Below, piece after piece: positions 42,388 through 51,814 of a DNA stretch of 58,618 nucleotides (its first letter is position 1; each line of letters starts with the position of its first letter). Source of the DNA: Paenibacillus sp. MMS18-CY102 (GTDB lineage: Bacteria; Bacillota; Bacilli; Paenibacillales; Paenibacillaceae); the NCBI RefSeq assembly GCF_009789195.1, contig NZ_WSTC01000036.1:1-58618 (forward strand). Direction: 5' to 3'. The notes under the pieces were generated by a model. That model saw nothing but the letters and a program-made list of their open reading frames with translations. It did not search any database and was not told where the DNA came from. Made by a program: the position numbers and the translations under genes.

Positions 42388-43827
42388 ATGTCGACCCCAT
42401 ACGAAACGGTCGTCGGGCTGGAAGTGCACGTCGAGCTGCATACGAATAGCAAAATCTTTTGCGGATGCTCGACAGCTTTCGGCGCGCCGCCGAATACCCA
42501 TACATGCCCGATTTGCCTTGGCCATCCCGGTGTATTGCCGGTGTTGAACCGCCAAGCGGTAGAATACGCGATGAAAGCGTCAATGGCGCTTAATTGCCAA
42601 GTTGCGGACGTCAGCAAGTTCGACCGCAAAAACTATTTCTATCCAGATAGCCCCAAAGCGTATCAAATCTCGCAGTACGATCAACCGATTGGCGAGCATG
42701 GCTGGATTGATATCGAAGTGAATGGCGAAACGAAGCGAATCGGCATTACGCGCGTTCACTTGGAAGAAGACGCTGGCAAGCTGACTCACGTTGACGGCGG
42801 TTATGCTTCGCTAGTCGACTTCAACCGTGTCGGAACGCCGCTCATCGAGATCGTTTCGGAGCCGGACATCCGTACGCCAGAGGAAGCAAAAGCGTATTTG
42901 GAGAAAATCCGTGCGATTATGCTTTACTGCGACGTTTCGGACGTGAAGATGGAAGAGGGCAGCATGCGCTGCGACGCGAACATTTCGCTTCGCCCATATG
43001 GCCAAGAGCAATTCGGCATTAGAGCCGAGCTGAAAAACATGAACACGTTCCGTGGCGTTCAGCGCGGACTTGAATATGAGCAATGGCGCCAAGCCGATAT
43101 TTTGAACAGTGGCGGTACGGTTGTACAAGAAACGCGTCGCTGGGATGAGGCGCAAGGGAAAACGATCTCGATGCGCGGCAAGGAAGAAGCGCATGACTAT
43201 CGTTATTTCCCAGATCCAGACCTCGTTCGATTGAATATCGACGCGGAATGGAAGGAAAGGGTTCGCGCTTCGATTCCAGAGCTGCCAGACGCGCGCAAGG
43301 CGCGTTATGTTGCGGAGTTCGAGCTTCCTTCGTATGATGCGGAAGTGCTGACATCCTCAATTAAAATGGCGAACTTCTTCGAAGAGAGCCTGCAATATAC
43401 GAAGGATGCGAAATCGGTATCGAACTGGATTATGGGCGATCTGCTCGGATACTTGAATTCGAACAACTTGGAGTTCGACCAGATTAAGCTGACAGCGCAA
43501 GGGCTTGGCGAGATGATCGGGCTGCTGGGCGCAGGCACGATCAACAGCAAGATTGCAAAGACGGTATTCAAGTCGATGCTGGAATCCGGCAAGCTGCCGC
43601 AGCAGATCGTAGAAGAGCAAGGGCTCGTGCAAATTAGCGATGAGGGCGCGATCAAAGCGATCGTTGAGCAAATCGTTGAAGCGAACCCGCAATCGGTTGC
43701 TGACTACAAAGCCGGCAAAGAGAAAGCAGTAGGCTTCCTCGTTGGCCAAGTCATGAAAGCATCCAAAGGAAAAGCGAACCCAGCGCTTGCGAACAAGCTG
43801 CTCGTGGACGTTTTGAGCCAATTATAA
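42388..43827 (+). CDS. gatB: Asp-tRNA(Asn)/Glu-tRNA(Gln) amidotransferase subunit B
   Basis: tRNA-binding and transamidase subunit; 479 residues from ATG 42388 (GCAGGAGG upstream). Seen: [35 protein letters not shown] with four cysteines (zinc site), [19 protein letters not shown], and the C-terminal GatB/YqeY tail (about 330-475) with [17 protein letters not shown]. Complete and normal in length. Confidence 0.98.
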   Translation: MSTPYETVVGLEVHVELHTNSKIFCGCSTAFGAPPNTHTCPICLGHPGVLPVLNRQAVEYAMKASMALNCQVADVSKFDRKNYFYPDSPKAYQISQYDQPIGEHGWIDIEVNGETKRIGITRVHLEEDAGKLTHVDGGYASLVDFNRVGTPLIEIVSEPDIRTPEEAKAYLEKIRAIMLYCDVSDVKMEEGSMRCDANISLRPYGQEQFGIRAELKNMNTFRGVQRGLEYEQWRQADILNSGGTVVQETRRWDEAQGKTISMRGKEEAHDYRYFPDPDLVRLNIDAEWKERVRASIPELPDARKARYVAEFELPSYDAEVLTSSIKMANFFEESLQYTKDAKSVSNWIMGDLLGYLNSNNLEFDQIKLTAQGLGEMIGLLGAGTINSKIAKTVFKSMLESGKLPQQIVEEQGLVQISDEGAIKAIVEQIVEANPQSVADYKAGKEKAVGFLVGQVMKASKGKANPALANKLLVDVLSQL

Positions 43828-43837
43828 GAAGTAGGAG

Positions 43838-43866
43838 GAGACAGCGCTATGCTGTCTCTTTTTTTG
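43838..43866 (+). terminator. terminator of gatCAB
   Basis: GAGACAGC pairs with GCTGTCTC, loop GCTAT, followed by TTTTTTT. Confidence 0.93.
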
Positions 43867-43950
43867 TATTTTTATAAACGATGTTGGGTTTAGTGCTGGA
43901 GTCGCATACAATATGATACAATCATTTTTAAATCGAAGGGGCGGATGCGA

Positions 43951-44655
43951 ATGGTGAATGAGGTAACAAGCCCTTGGTTTATCGAGCCAACCCATATGCT
44001 GCTGCGGCTGGGCCTTGCACTGCTGCTAGGCGGCCTGATTGGCTTTGAGCGGGAGCAATCGAATCATGCGGCGGGACTACGTACGAATACACTCGTATGT
44101 CTTGGTTCTTGTCTGCTGATGATGCTGTCTATGTACGGTTTCGGTGATTTTGCCGATCAACCTAATGTGCGGCTGGACCCTGCCCGCTTAGCGGCGCAAG
44201 TCATTACGGGCATTGGTTTCCTTGGGGCGGGAACCATTTTATTTACTGGAAAATCAATTACCGGGCTCACAACAGCCGCGTCATTATGGGTCGTATCGGC
44301 GATCGGACTAGCGGTGGGAGCAGGGTTTTACGTAGCAGCACTCGCTTCTACCGTGTCGGTATTTTTTATTCTATGGGCGATGAACAAGCTGGAGAAACGG
44401 TTCTTGAAGGGGAAAAAGGAACAGCTGCTGCGTATCCATGCGGATGATCGATCAGTTTTGCTTCAGGCGATGAACACCATACTTCAAGATCGAGATATTA
44501 TCGTTCGTAAGATCATCGTTAATGACCAAAATGAGGTGCATGACGGGCGAGTGACCGTTCAGATGTATGTTACGCTGCCTAAACAGCAATCGATTTTGCT
44601 TCTGGTCAACGAAATTAACGATGTGAACGGGGTAAGAGGGGTTAGTACAGAATGA
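43951..44655 (+). CDS. MgtC/SapB-family membrane protein
   Basis: About 234 residues from ATG 43951 (GAAGGGGCGG upstream; ATG 43945 is two codons earlier). Four to five membrane helices occupy about residues 12-150, with the family signatures GGLIGFEREQSNHAAGLRTN, GIGFLGAGTI and TAASLWVVSAIGLAVGAG. The C-terminal 80 residues form an ACT-like cytoplasmic domain. MgtC proteins affect magnesium homeostasis and acid or virulence responses in other bacteria; the role here is unknown. Overlaps the next gene by four bases. Confidence 0.9.
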   Translation: MVNEVTSPWFIEPTHMLLRLGLALLLGGLIGFEREQSNHAAGLRTNTLVCLGSCLLMMLSMYGFGDFADQPNVRLDPARLAAQVITGIGFLGAGTILFTGKSITGLTTAASLWVVSAIGLAVGAGFYVAALASTVSVFFILWAMNKLEKRFLKGKKEQLLRIHADDRSVLLQAMNTILQDRDIIVRKIIVNDQNEVHDGRVTVQMYVTLPKQQSILLLVNEINDVNGVRGVSTE

Positions 44656-46556
44656 CGGGATTGAACAAATCAACTGGCAGGTTTTCTTTTATTCGATGGC
44701 TAGCAGTGTTCAGTGCTTGCTTCTTGCCAGGTGCTGGGCACCTGATCGTTGGGCGGTATCCAAGGGGCATGCTGCTGATGGCGCTTGCAGCGCTTGATAT
44801 AGCAACTATTGTGCGGTTAGCTGATGCGGCAGGCGGGAAGCACTTGCTCCTAATCGTTTATCTTGGCATGGCGATACCTGTTATTTATTTTTATGGCGTG
44901 TTTGATGTGCTTCAGCTTACTGGGGATCATGCGGATGAGCAGCCGCTAAGTGAAGCATCCAAGCAAGAACAGGCATGGCGGCAATGGCGGCGAGGAGCCG
45001 TAGGCTTGATGGCCACTGGCATGTTGCTGCTGGCGCTCATTCTAATGCCGGACAAGCTTCGTTATTTATTAGATACTGCTGGCGTTTATGGAGCGCCGTT
45101 GCTGCTGCTTGGCGTGTCGGGTTGGCTCATATGGCGACGTCGCGGCGAGAGGGCTTGGCTAGGACGGTGGACGTCTGCACTCTTTACGTTATCTGTAGGC
45201 TCCCTCTTGCTGGCTGACTATTGGACAGGCCGAGAGGATATTGCACTCATTGGACGGTGGTGGCCGGCTTTATTCATCTTGCTGGGCTTTGAGTTATTCA
45301 TGCTTAGCTTGCAGCGCAATCGGCGAGCGGGCAGGCCTTCTGCTGATGTTTCGGGCGTTGCAACTGCAATTGTCATTGCGGTTACAGCTTATGGCATTAC
45401 ACAATATGCAGAGCTCCCTTATCGCTGGCTGGACCAGTGGGCGGCAGAACGTAGCGGATACGGCAATTATGGGGATGAAAAAGGTTTCAGCTACGTCAAA
45501 CCAGCCGTCTCTGCGGCTCCTTCAGAAGGGTTGGAAAGCATTGTTATCGATAATCCTAATGGCAAGGTGCGCGTTGAGCGAGGAAATATAGAAAAGATCG
45601 TCGTTGAGTCAACGGTATGGATTGACTCAGGCGACCATTTTGAGGCTGACGCAGCCGCTGAACAGACTGAAACAGCATTAACAGTAGCGGATGAAACAAC
45701 GATTAAAACAACGTCCGCGGGATTTGGCAACAATGGCCAGCGCAAACCGCGGGTGAATCTCGTGGTGTACTTGCCCCCATCCATTGCAGATGCCATTCCA
45801 GCAGTACCGGACATTCCGGCAGTGCCTGAAGTGCCAGCTCTTGCAGACGCAACGGCCTCACCGAATGAAGCCGAAAAATCGAACGGCCAATCAGATGTGG
45901 AGACGCCAGATACTGGGGAAAGTGCAGATGTGAAACCGCCGCTCGCCATTCAAATTACAATTGTAAGCGGTGATGTGAATGTATCGGACCTCTCTGCGCC
46001 AGTTAAGCTCACACTTAATGTCGGTGATGGGCAAGTCATTGCTGCAGGCGTTGCAGGTACGGTAGCAGCTAAGACGGTGAACGGAAATGTACAGCTGCGC
46101 GATATTCAAGGCGATATCGAAGCGTCTGCACGCAATGGCTCGATTGAGGTTACGCGTGCGGGTGCAAATGTAAACGCATCTACCTCAAATGGCGGCATAC
46201 ACTTGAATCATGTGCTTGGCGACTTAGAAGCGGATACGAAGAATGGCGAGATTAAAATTCAAGAGGCAGCTGGAAGCGTGAAGGCAGATACGTTGAACGG
46301 AAGCATTGAAGCGAGCGCTACAACGTTAGGCGGTGACTGGGACATTGTGGGGCTAGTTGGCGACGTCCGCCTGAGGCTGCCTGTCCAGGGTAACTACGAA
46401 ATGAATGGTTCCGCGACCTTTGGGACTATTAAAGTGGACTTGGGGTTGCCGCTTGAAGTGAACAAAAAAACGGTGCGCGGAACAGTCGGGACGGGGCAAT
46501 ACCGCATTTATGTGAATGCAAATAGCAACATCGTTATCTCGTCATCTGCTCCTTAA
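44652..46556 (+). CDS. membrane protein with C-terminal DUF4097 beta-solenoid
   Basis: A 634-residue protein starting in the ATGA overlap with the MgtC-like gene. About eight membrane helices lie in residues 12-260, beginning with FSACFLPGAGHLIVGRYPRG, which resembles small GxxHx-type membrane modules. The second half is extracytoplasmic and beta-rich: it contains IVIDNPNGKVRVERGNIEKIVVESTVW, an acidic Pro/Ala linker (AVPDIPAVPEVPAL), and a run of short strands like KTVNGNVQLRDIQGDIEASARNG, TSNGGIHLNHVLGDLEADTKNG, typical of DUF4097 adhesin-like solenoids. These often occur in envelope-stress proteins of the LiaF/PspC type. No RBS of its own, so translation is probably coupled. Confidence 0.78.
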   Translation: MTGLNKSTGRFSFIRWLAVFSACFLPGAGHLIVGRYPRGMLLMALAALDIATIVRLADAAGGKHLLLIVYLGMAIPVIYFYGVFDVLQLTGDHADEQPLSEASKQEQAWRQWRRGAVGLMATGMLLLALILMPDKLRYLLDTAGVYGAPLLLLGVSGWLIWRRRGERAWLGRWTSALFTLSVGSLLLADYWTGREDIALIGRWWPALFILLGFELFMLSLQRNRRAGRPSADVSGVATAIVIAVTAYGITQYAELPYRWLDQWAAERSGYGNYGDEKGFSYVKPAVSAAPSEGLESIVIDNPNGKVRVERGNIEKIVVESTVWIDSGDHFEADAAAEQTETALTVADETTIKTTSAGFGNNGQRKPRVNLVVYLPPSIADAIPAVPDIPAVPEVPALADATASPNEAEKSNGQSDVETPDTGESADVKPPLAIQITIVSGDVNVSDLSAPVKLTLNVGDGQVIAAGVAGTVAAKTVNGNVQLRDIQGDIEASARNGSIEVTRAGANVNASTSNGGIHLNHVLGDLEADTKNGEIKIQEAAGSVKADTLNGSIEASATTLGGDWDIVGLVGDVRLRLPVQGNYEMNGSATFGTIKVDLGLPLEVNKKTVRGTVGTGQYRIYVNANSNIVISSSAP

Positions 46557-46605
46557 TCCCTTTCCAGTTGCTAGGTGATTTTGGTTTGCGTGATGTGCGC
46601 TTTCA

Positions 46606-46643
46606 TTGACAAAAACTTAAATCTAAACGTACAATGATTGTAT
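46606..46643 (+). promoter_or_regulatory. perR promoter with PerR box
   Basis: TTGACA (46606-46611) and TACAAT (46630-46635) are 18 bases apart. GTACAATGATTGTAT (46629-46643) overlaps the -10 and matches 11 of 14 fixed positions of the PerR box TTATAATNATTATAA; it is a perfect TACAAT-G-ATTGTA dyad. This implies autoregulation by PerR, as in B. subtilis. Confidence 0.72.
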
Positions 46644-46669
46644 TGAAGCAGTAGAAAGGCGTGAATGGT

Positions 46670-47092
46670 ATGGGTGCCACCGTTGAGAGAGCACTAGAAC
46701 AACTGAAAAATAACGGCGTCCGGATGACTCCTCAGCGTCACGCGATTTTGAGCTTTCTGATGGGGTCGATGTCTCATCCGACTGCAGACGAGATTTACAA
46801 ATCGTTATCTCCGAGCTTCCCAAGCATGAGCGTAGCGACTATTTATAACAATTTACGTTTGTTCGTCGAGGCGGGCCTCGTGCGCGAGTTAACCTATGGT
46901 GATGCATCCAGCCGGTTTGACGCAGATTTATCCGATCATTACCATGCCATTTGCAAATGCTGTGGCCGTATCGTCGATTTTGAATACCCGCCATTGCTTG
47001 AGGTTGAGCGGGCAGCTTCCAAGACGACGGGTTTTACGGTCGAAGGCCATCGAATGGAAATATACGGCGTTTGCGAGAAGTGTTTAACTTAA
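46670..47092 (+). CDS. perR: peroxide-responsive repressor PerR
   Basis: Fur-family peroxide sensor, 140 residues from ATG 46670 (AAAGG 11 bases upstream; GTG 46661 is too close to it). The regulatory metal site is fully conserved: His36, Asp84, His90, His92 and Asp103 match B. subtilis H37, D85, H91, H93 and D104, each shifted by one. The structural zinc cysteines C95, C98, C135 and C138 are also present. Asp at 103 rather than Glu separates PerR from Fur. Neighbouring ygzB and ygxA homologues repeat the B. subtilis gene order. Confidence 0.95.
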   Translation: MGATVERALEQLKNNGVRMTPQRHAILSFLMGSMSHPTADEIYKSLSPSFPSMSVATIYNNLRLFVEAGLVRELTYGDASSRFDADLSDHYHAICKCCGRIVDFEYPPLLEVERAASKTTGFTVEGHRMEIYGVCEKCLT

Positions 47093-47240
47093 GAACTGGA
47101 ACTTTTCATCCCATCGATTCGTTCATAATAGCATGCGCGAACTACGTGCAGAAGGAGGCTTGTCTTCCCGCTGCACGTTTTTATTTGGAACAGCAAGCGT
47201 AATCGCTTGTACATCAGGGGATAACAAGGAGTGTGGAAGG

Positions 47241-48983
47241 ATGGAAACGATTCGTGTCAGCATCGGCAAACGTAAACGCCGCCGGCGTGGCCCAACTCTA
47301 TTTTTAAGCGTACTCCTAATTATAGGATTTATTATAGGTGCAAGCATTGTTTGGATGAACAATACGCCGAGCACAAAGCATGTCACGCCTGATTATGGCA
47401 GCCCGTATGCGTTGTTTTATCAGGGACAGCGGCTTGGGCAGAATGCCATCATAGATGGCAATGAGCTGAAGCTTCCGCTAAAGGCATTAAAGCAAGTCAT
47501 GGGGGAAAATGGCCCAATCCGATATGAATCGGCAAGCGGATCCATCATATTAACGACCTCTGATCATGTGCTTCGCATGAAGACGGACCAGTTGACTGCT
47601 ACCCTCAACCGGAAACCTTATGAGCTTCGAGTGACGGCGGAAAAACGGGATCAGGATGTTTATTTGCCAGTGGCACCTTTGGCCCAATTATATGGGCTCC
47701 AAGTCGAGTATAAACCGGACAGTGGCACGGTGACGCTGCTTCAAGCGGGGGATACCGCAAACCGCGGCAAACCGGTGGATGCTTCTAAAGGCGTTGCTAT
47801 TCGGACGAAGCCATCCATTAAGGCTCCGATCGTGGAGCAAGTTGAAGGAACGGGCTTGATTCGCATTTGGAAGCAGGAACAAACGAACAACAAGTGGTAT
47901 GCAGCGCAAGGGCCAAGCGGTGCTGTTGGATATGTCCGTGCCTCAGAGATTGGACAAGCTGCGATAGAAACAGTGCCTATGCCGGACAAGCCTAAGCCTT
48001 TTGTCGCACCTAAGCTAGAAGGAGGGCTGCTGAATATGACGTGGGAAGGGGTTTATAATACCCCGACTGTAACGTCGAAGATTGGTCCAATGCCTGGCGT
48101 AAGTGTTGTAAGCCCTACTTGGTTTGAGCTGCAGAACGGTTCAGGCGATATAAAAAGCAAAGCTTCGGCCCAATATGTGCAATGGGCACATGCAAGAGGC
48201 ATGCAAGTATGGGCGTTATTCAGCAATGGATTTGAGCCTGAACGTACAACCAAAGCTTTAGCGACGGTCGAGACGCGATTCAAAATGATTCAGCAGATGC
48301 TCGCGTTCGCACAGCTTTATGATTTGCAAGGCATCAACATCGATTTTGAAAATGTAGACGTGAAGGATAAAGCGAATTTAGTGCAATTTATGCGGGAATT
48401 GACGCCTCTGCTGCATGAGCAAGGGCTTGTCGTATCGATTGATGTGACACCTAAATCGACTAGCCCTACCTGGTCTATGTTTCTCGATCGTAAGTCGCTT
48501 GGCGAAATCGTCGATTATATGATGTTGATGGCCTATGACGAGCATTGGGCAACGAGCCCTGAAGCGGGATCGGTCGCATCGCTTTCGTGGACAGAGAACT
48601 CGATTGAACGTATTTTGGAAGAGGATAAAGTTCCTGCGAAGAAGCTCGTTCTATCGATGCCCTTGTATACGCGCGTATGGACAGAAAAGGATGGGAAGGT
48701 TAGCTCCAAGTCGATTGGCATGCAGAAGGCAGCGGATATTGTGAAGGGGCATAAGCTGACGCCTGTGTTGGATGAAGAAGCGGGGCAGCATTATGTGGAG
48801 TATGAAGAGGATGGCGCGAAGCAGCGCATTTGGCTGGAAGATGATTATTCGATCAAAGCTCGTGTCGCATTAATGCATAAGTATGGGTTAGCCGGCGTTG
48901 CAACGTGGCAGCGGGCGTTCCAAGTGGAAGCCATCTGGACAACAATCGATCAAGCGATGAAGGCAACGAACGGGAAGAAGTAG
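47241..48983 (+). CDS. membrane-anchored GH18 glycosidase with copper-amine-oxidase-like and SH3 domains
   Basis: A 580-residue extracytoplasmic protein starting at ATG 47241 (AAGGAG nine bases upstream; the open frame goes back to 47133). After a basic KRKRRRRG stretch, a membrane helix (about residues 18-37) anchors it. Next come a copper amine oxidase-like N-terminal domain (about 50-165), an SH3-like domain (about 175-238, VAIRTKPSIKAPIVEQVEG) and a GH18 domain (about 262-575). The catalytic motif DLQGINIDFE at 361-370 keeps Asp368 and Glu370. The order resembles YaaH/SleL-type spore cortex or peptidoglycan N-acetylglucosaminidases. It is inserted between perR and ygzB, relative to B. subtilis. 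Confidence 0.85.
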   Translation: METIRVSIGKRKRRRRGPTLFLSVLLIIGFIIGASIVWMNNTPSTKHVTPDYGSPYALFYQGQRLGQNAIIDGNELKLPLKALKQVMGENGPIRYESASGSIILTTSDHVLRMKTDQLTATLNRKPYELRVTAEKRDQDVYLPVAPLAQLYGLQVEYKPDSGTVTLLQAGDTANRGKPVDASKGVAIRTKPSIKAPIVEQVEGTGLIRIWKQEQTNNKWYAAQGPSGAVGYVRASEIGQAAIETVPMPDKPKPFVAPKLEGGLLNMTWEGVYNTPTVTSKIGPMPGVSVVSPTWFELQNGSGDIKSKASAQYVQWAHARGMQVWALFSNGFEPERTTKALATVETRFKMIQQMLAFAQLYDLQGINIDFENVDVKDKANLVQFMRELTPLLHEQGLVVSIDVTPKSTSPTWSMFLDRKSLGEIVDYMMLMAYDEHWATSPEAGSVASLSWTENSIERILEEDKVPAKKLVLSMPLYTRVWTEKDGKVSSKSIGMQKAADIVKGHKLTPVLDEEAGQHYVEYEEDGAKQRIWLEDDYSIKARVALMHKYGLAGVATWQRAFQVEAIWTTIDQAMKATNGKK

Positions 48984-49030
48984 CAATCATATTCATTTTG
49001 GATCACACGCGCGTAAGTTCATTTTATGCA

Positions 49031-49079
49031 AAAATCCCTCTCGCCCGCATGCCATCGGCATTCTGGTGAGAGGGATTTT
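49031..49079. terminator. bidirectional terminator
   Basis: AAAATCCCTCTC pairs with GAGAGGGATTTT, with further internal pairing; T-runs on both strands. It separates the convergent GH18 and ygzB genes. Confidence 0.85.
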
Positions 49080-49084
49080 GTTTG

Positions 49085-49468
49085 TTAGGCTTGAGGAGGC
49101 GCAACCGTCGTAGTGGACAGCTCGTCCCCTTCGCCAAGATCGGTAGCGAGCGACGCATCGATCGTCATTTTCGTTTTGCAGTACATGCAGCGGTCCGTTT
49201 TCCCGATCATTTTGGTCTGCTTGTTGCATTCAGGGCACTCAATGGTTTTGACGCTTGTAGACATCATTCCTGCCCAGAAGTAGATGCCGACGCTGACAAG
49301 CATCAAGATCGAACCTAGCACCATGAATGTGCCGGAGAAGATACGGCCAGCGACACCTCCCCAGAAGACGATGCCAGCGGTTCCAAAAATCATCATTCCC
49401 ATGCCGGCAAGCATAAAAATCAAGCCCCATAGCCGAAACTCGTTAATTTTAGCGGTTTTGAAGAACAC
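49085..49468 (-). CDS. ygzB: YgzB-family membrane protein
   Basis: A 127-residue protein with two membrane helices (about residues 13-36 and 44-67) and a cytoplasmic zinc-ribbon-like tail CPECNKQTKMIGKTDRCMYC. It matches B. subtilis YgzB (117 residues) in layout and in the STKTIECPEC-type region (here STSVKTIECPEC). GTG 49468 follows GAGAGGGG on the minus strand. The gene lies between perR and ygxA as in B. subtilis. Function unknown. Confidence 0.85.
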   Translation of the reverse strand: MFFKTAKINEFRLWGLIFMLAGMGMMIFGTAGIVFWGGVAGRIFSGTFMVLGSILMLVSVGIYFWAGMMSTSVKTIECPECNKQTKMIGKTDRCMYCKTKMTIDASLATDLGEGDELSTTTVAPPQA

Positions 49469-49619
49469 GTAATGAACCCCTCTCGAAAGTTGTCGAAAAA
49501 AGTCGAACCCGATTTACGTGACTTTAGCAGGAATCGGTCCGATCCATGTCGAACAAAGAAAATACTGTAGACTAATATTATAGCTGAAACCACGCGGCGA
49601 AGCTATATGGAGGCCTCAA

Positions 49620-50537
49620 GTGGAACATATCAAACAACATTTTGTAGATTGTTATCAAGATGAAACGGGGCTTATCAGCCTTGCAGCAATCGAGAATCCG
49701 TTTCCTTATAATCCTCTTATCGACGGCGCAGACCTTCTCCTTCTCATCGTAACGGAGCATTCGGAGCGATCGGGCCGAACCGAGCATTTACGTATTGACG
49801 GGGAACGTGTACTCGTTCGAACGGTCGATCGCGAGTTGCTTCGGCGTTGGATCTACGGCGGGGAGAATCGGAGCATTATTCAATGGCTTGAGCGGGGACA
49901 GTTGCTCATTGACCGGGATGATTACCTGTTGAACATTCGTCAAACCCTGTTGCAGTTCCCGGACTTGCTACGAGAACAGAAGCGTTTTATAGAGTTTGCA
50001 TCGTATATTCGCACGTATCTTCAGGCCAAACAGGATTTGAGGGATGGCAACCTGCTGGATGCTTACTCCAACGTGCTGGCGGGGCTGCATTTATGGGCGC
50101 ATATTGTCCTGATCGAGGAAGGGCAGCATCCAGAGCTTACGGTATGGCGGCAAATTCGGCGGGTTCACCCGGGGGTCTATAAGCTATATGAAGAACTCAC
50201 AACGAGTTCCGAGACTTTGGAGCAACGGGTTCAGCTGGTCATGCTGGCATGTGAGTTTTCCGTAATGAGCAAAATGAAATCATGCTGCTCCTTGCTGCTT
50301 CGTACCTTATCGGGCAGGGAGGAGCCGTGGAGTGTGATGGAGCTGCAGAACCATCCTGCTTTCGTTGACCTTCATGTCGATTTGTCGCTTGTGCTGCAAA
50401 AGCTTGTTAATCGCGGCTACGTTAACGAAGTGGCGTTTCTGTCCGAGTCTGGCGATCTCGAGGCCCTTGAGCTGCGTTATAAGGCAGGCGTTTCCGTTGA
50501 ATCTGGGCTTGCTGGTTCGGAAGATTCAATCGGCTAA
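49620..50537 (+). CDS. ygxA: nucleotidyltransferase-like protein (YgxA family)
   Basis: A 305-residue cytoplasmic protein starting at GTG 49620 after TGGAGG. The first 130 residues match the nucleotidyltransferase-like family of YgxA (GADLLLLIVTEHSERSGRTEHLRIDGERVLVRTVDRELLRRW); the rest is helical (about 135-305) with NLLDAYSNVLAGLHLWAHI. I did not see a complete catalytic G-S/D-x-D motif, so enzymatic activity is uncertain. In B. subtilis ygxA directly precedes the rrnD operon; here two secreted-protein genes lie between it and the rRNA genes. Confidence 0.82.
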   Translation: MEHIKQHFVDCYQDETGLISLAAIENPFPYNPLIDGADLLLLIVTEHSERSGRTEHLRIDGERVLVRTVDRELLRRWIYGGENRSIIQWLERGQLLIDRDDYLLNIRQTLLQFPDLLREQKRFIEFASYIRTYLQAKQDLRDGNLLDAYSNVLAGLHLWAHIVLIEEGQHPELTVWRQIRRVHPGVYKLYEELTTSSETLEQRVQLVMLACEFSVMSKMKSCCSLLLRTLSGREEPWSVMELQNHPAFVDLHVDLSLVLQKLVNRGYVNEVAFLSESGDLEALELRYKAGVSVESGLAGSEDSIG

Positions 50538-50602
50538 ACGGCTAGGGTTGCCGATCTAGCATTATCGTACTATAATAGAACCATTGAATAGGAACGGGCA
50601 GG

Positions 50603-50661
50603 AAGCACCTGCTTGCGACCGACTGTATATTTACAGGCGGCTGCGAGCAGGTGCTTTTTTG
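50603..50661 (+). terminator. terminator of ygxA
   Basis: AAGCACCTGCTTGC pairs with GCGAGCAGGTGCTT (one mismatch), then TTTTTT. The loop contains a small CTGT/ACAG stem. The rest of the gap to 50850 shows no gene and no promoter I can support. Confidence 0.85.
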
Positions 50662-50850
50662 CTTGAGGGAGGAGGAAGAAATGTCGAACAATGTAAAAAT
50701 CTGTTTCTAGGTTTCTGTCTGAATGATAGTATGGGGATGGATAGGATTAAACAATGAGGGGCGTTGCAATTTATCAGATGTGTTAATGCGAGCCAGTCGG
50801 CAGCTTCAACGGCTGCTGATGATACCTACAAAAGAAAGGTTGATGATTTT

Positions 50851-51804
50851 ATGAAGAAAAAAATGATCGTTATGTTTGCGGCTGTTGCAATGACCCTCAG
50901 TACGGCGGCAACTGGAGCTCATGCGGCTGATGGACCATATTCCATCTCCAAGCTGATTCACACACCGCTGACGATTGAAGTACTAATTAACGCACGCAAA
51001 ATTACATTCCCTGATGCTCGTCCCTTTAATGAGAATGGCTCTGTTTTGGTTCCTGTTCGAGTCGTCTCTGAAAATCTAGGCGGCAAGCTTTCGCTTTCCG
51101 GCAAAGACATTACAATCGTGAAAGGCACACGAACCATTAAGCTGACAATCGGATCGAGGGAAGGAAACGTTAACGGCAAGCCGCTCATCCTGAATACAGC
51201 GGCTAAAGTAATCGGTGGAAGGACATTCGTTCCGCTACGTTTCGTAAGCGAAGCACTCGGCGTGGCGGTGGAATGGGATAACGTGAACCAGTTCGTTTGG
51301 ATTGGAAGCAAAGACATTCCGAAGCTTGAGGATGTTGCGAAGCTGGTGGATATTAAGCCGTTTTTGCCGTATTACAAGGGGGTGGAAAACCTTCTTGATA
51401 TTTATCACACAGGTACGAAGGCAACACAGGCTTATGTGCTGGAAGAAAAAGATTTTCCGTTCCTACTCAATAGTTCTTATTATTATCGTTGGGATCTCAT
51501 TAAGAGTGAAGGTGGGAGCACCTATATTCGTTCCTCCACGACACAAACGGGTTCAATGGGGACTGGATTGTTCTTTCTATCCAATGATAAGAAATATCGT
51601 GATCGTTCAGAATTAGCGGGACTACGAGAATCAATAGGTAGCTACCGTATTCATTATTACAAGGAAGCGAGTATTTCAGATAAAAATAATTTCGGAGACA
51701 CAAACTATATGAATTTTAGGCTGAGTAGTGTTGAGTATGTTGGGATAGGGGACGCAGTCGATACTAAGGGGTATCCAATATTAGTGAAAAATTTATTTAA
51801 ATAA
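50851..51804 (+). CDS. secreted protein with copper-amine-oxidase-like N-terminal domain
   Basis: A 317-residue secreted protein starting at ATG 50851 (MKKKMIVMFAAVAMTLSTAATGAHA, signal peptide about 25 residues); the open frame extends to 50764 without ribosome site. Residues about 45-150 form the copper amine oxidase N-terminal-like domain, with the repeated half-motifs VLVPVRVVSENLGGKLSLSG and TFVPLRFVSEALGVAVEWDN. Residues 155-317 are unlike anything I recognise. The stop is ten bases before the next start, so it is co-expressed with the giant secreted protein. No cell-wall anchor. Confidence 0.78.
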   Translation: MKKKMIVMFAAVAMTLSTAATGAHAADGPYSISKLIHTPLTIEVLINARKITFPDARPFNENGSVLVPVRVVSENLGGKLSLSGKDITIVKGTRTIKLTIGSREGNVNGKPLILNTAAKVIGGRTFVPLRFVSEALGVAVEWDNVNQFVWIGSKDIPKLEDVAKLVDIKPFLPYYKGVENLLDIYHTGTKATQAYVLEEKDFPFLLNSSYYYRWDLIKSEGGSTYIRSSTTQTGSMGTGLFFLSNDKKYRDRSELAGLRESIGSYRIHYYKEASISDKNNFGDTNYMNFRLSSVEYVGIGDAVDTKGYPILVKNLFK

Positions 51805-51814
51805 GGGTGATTTG

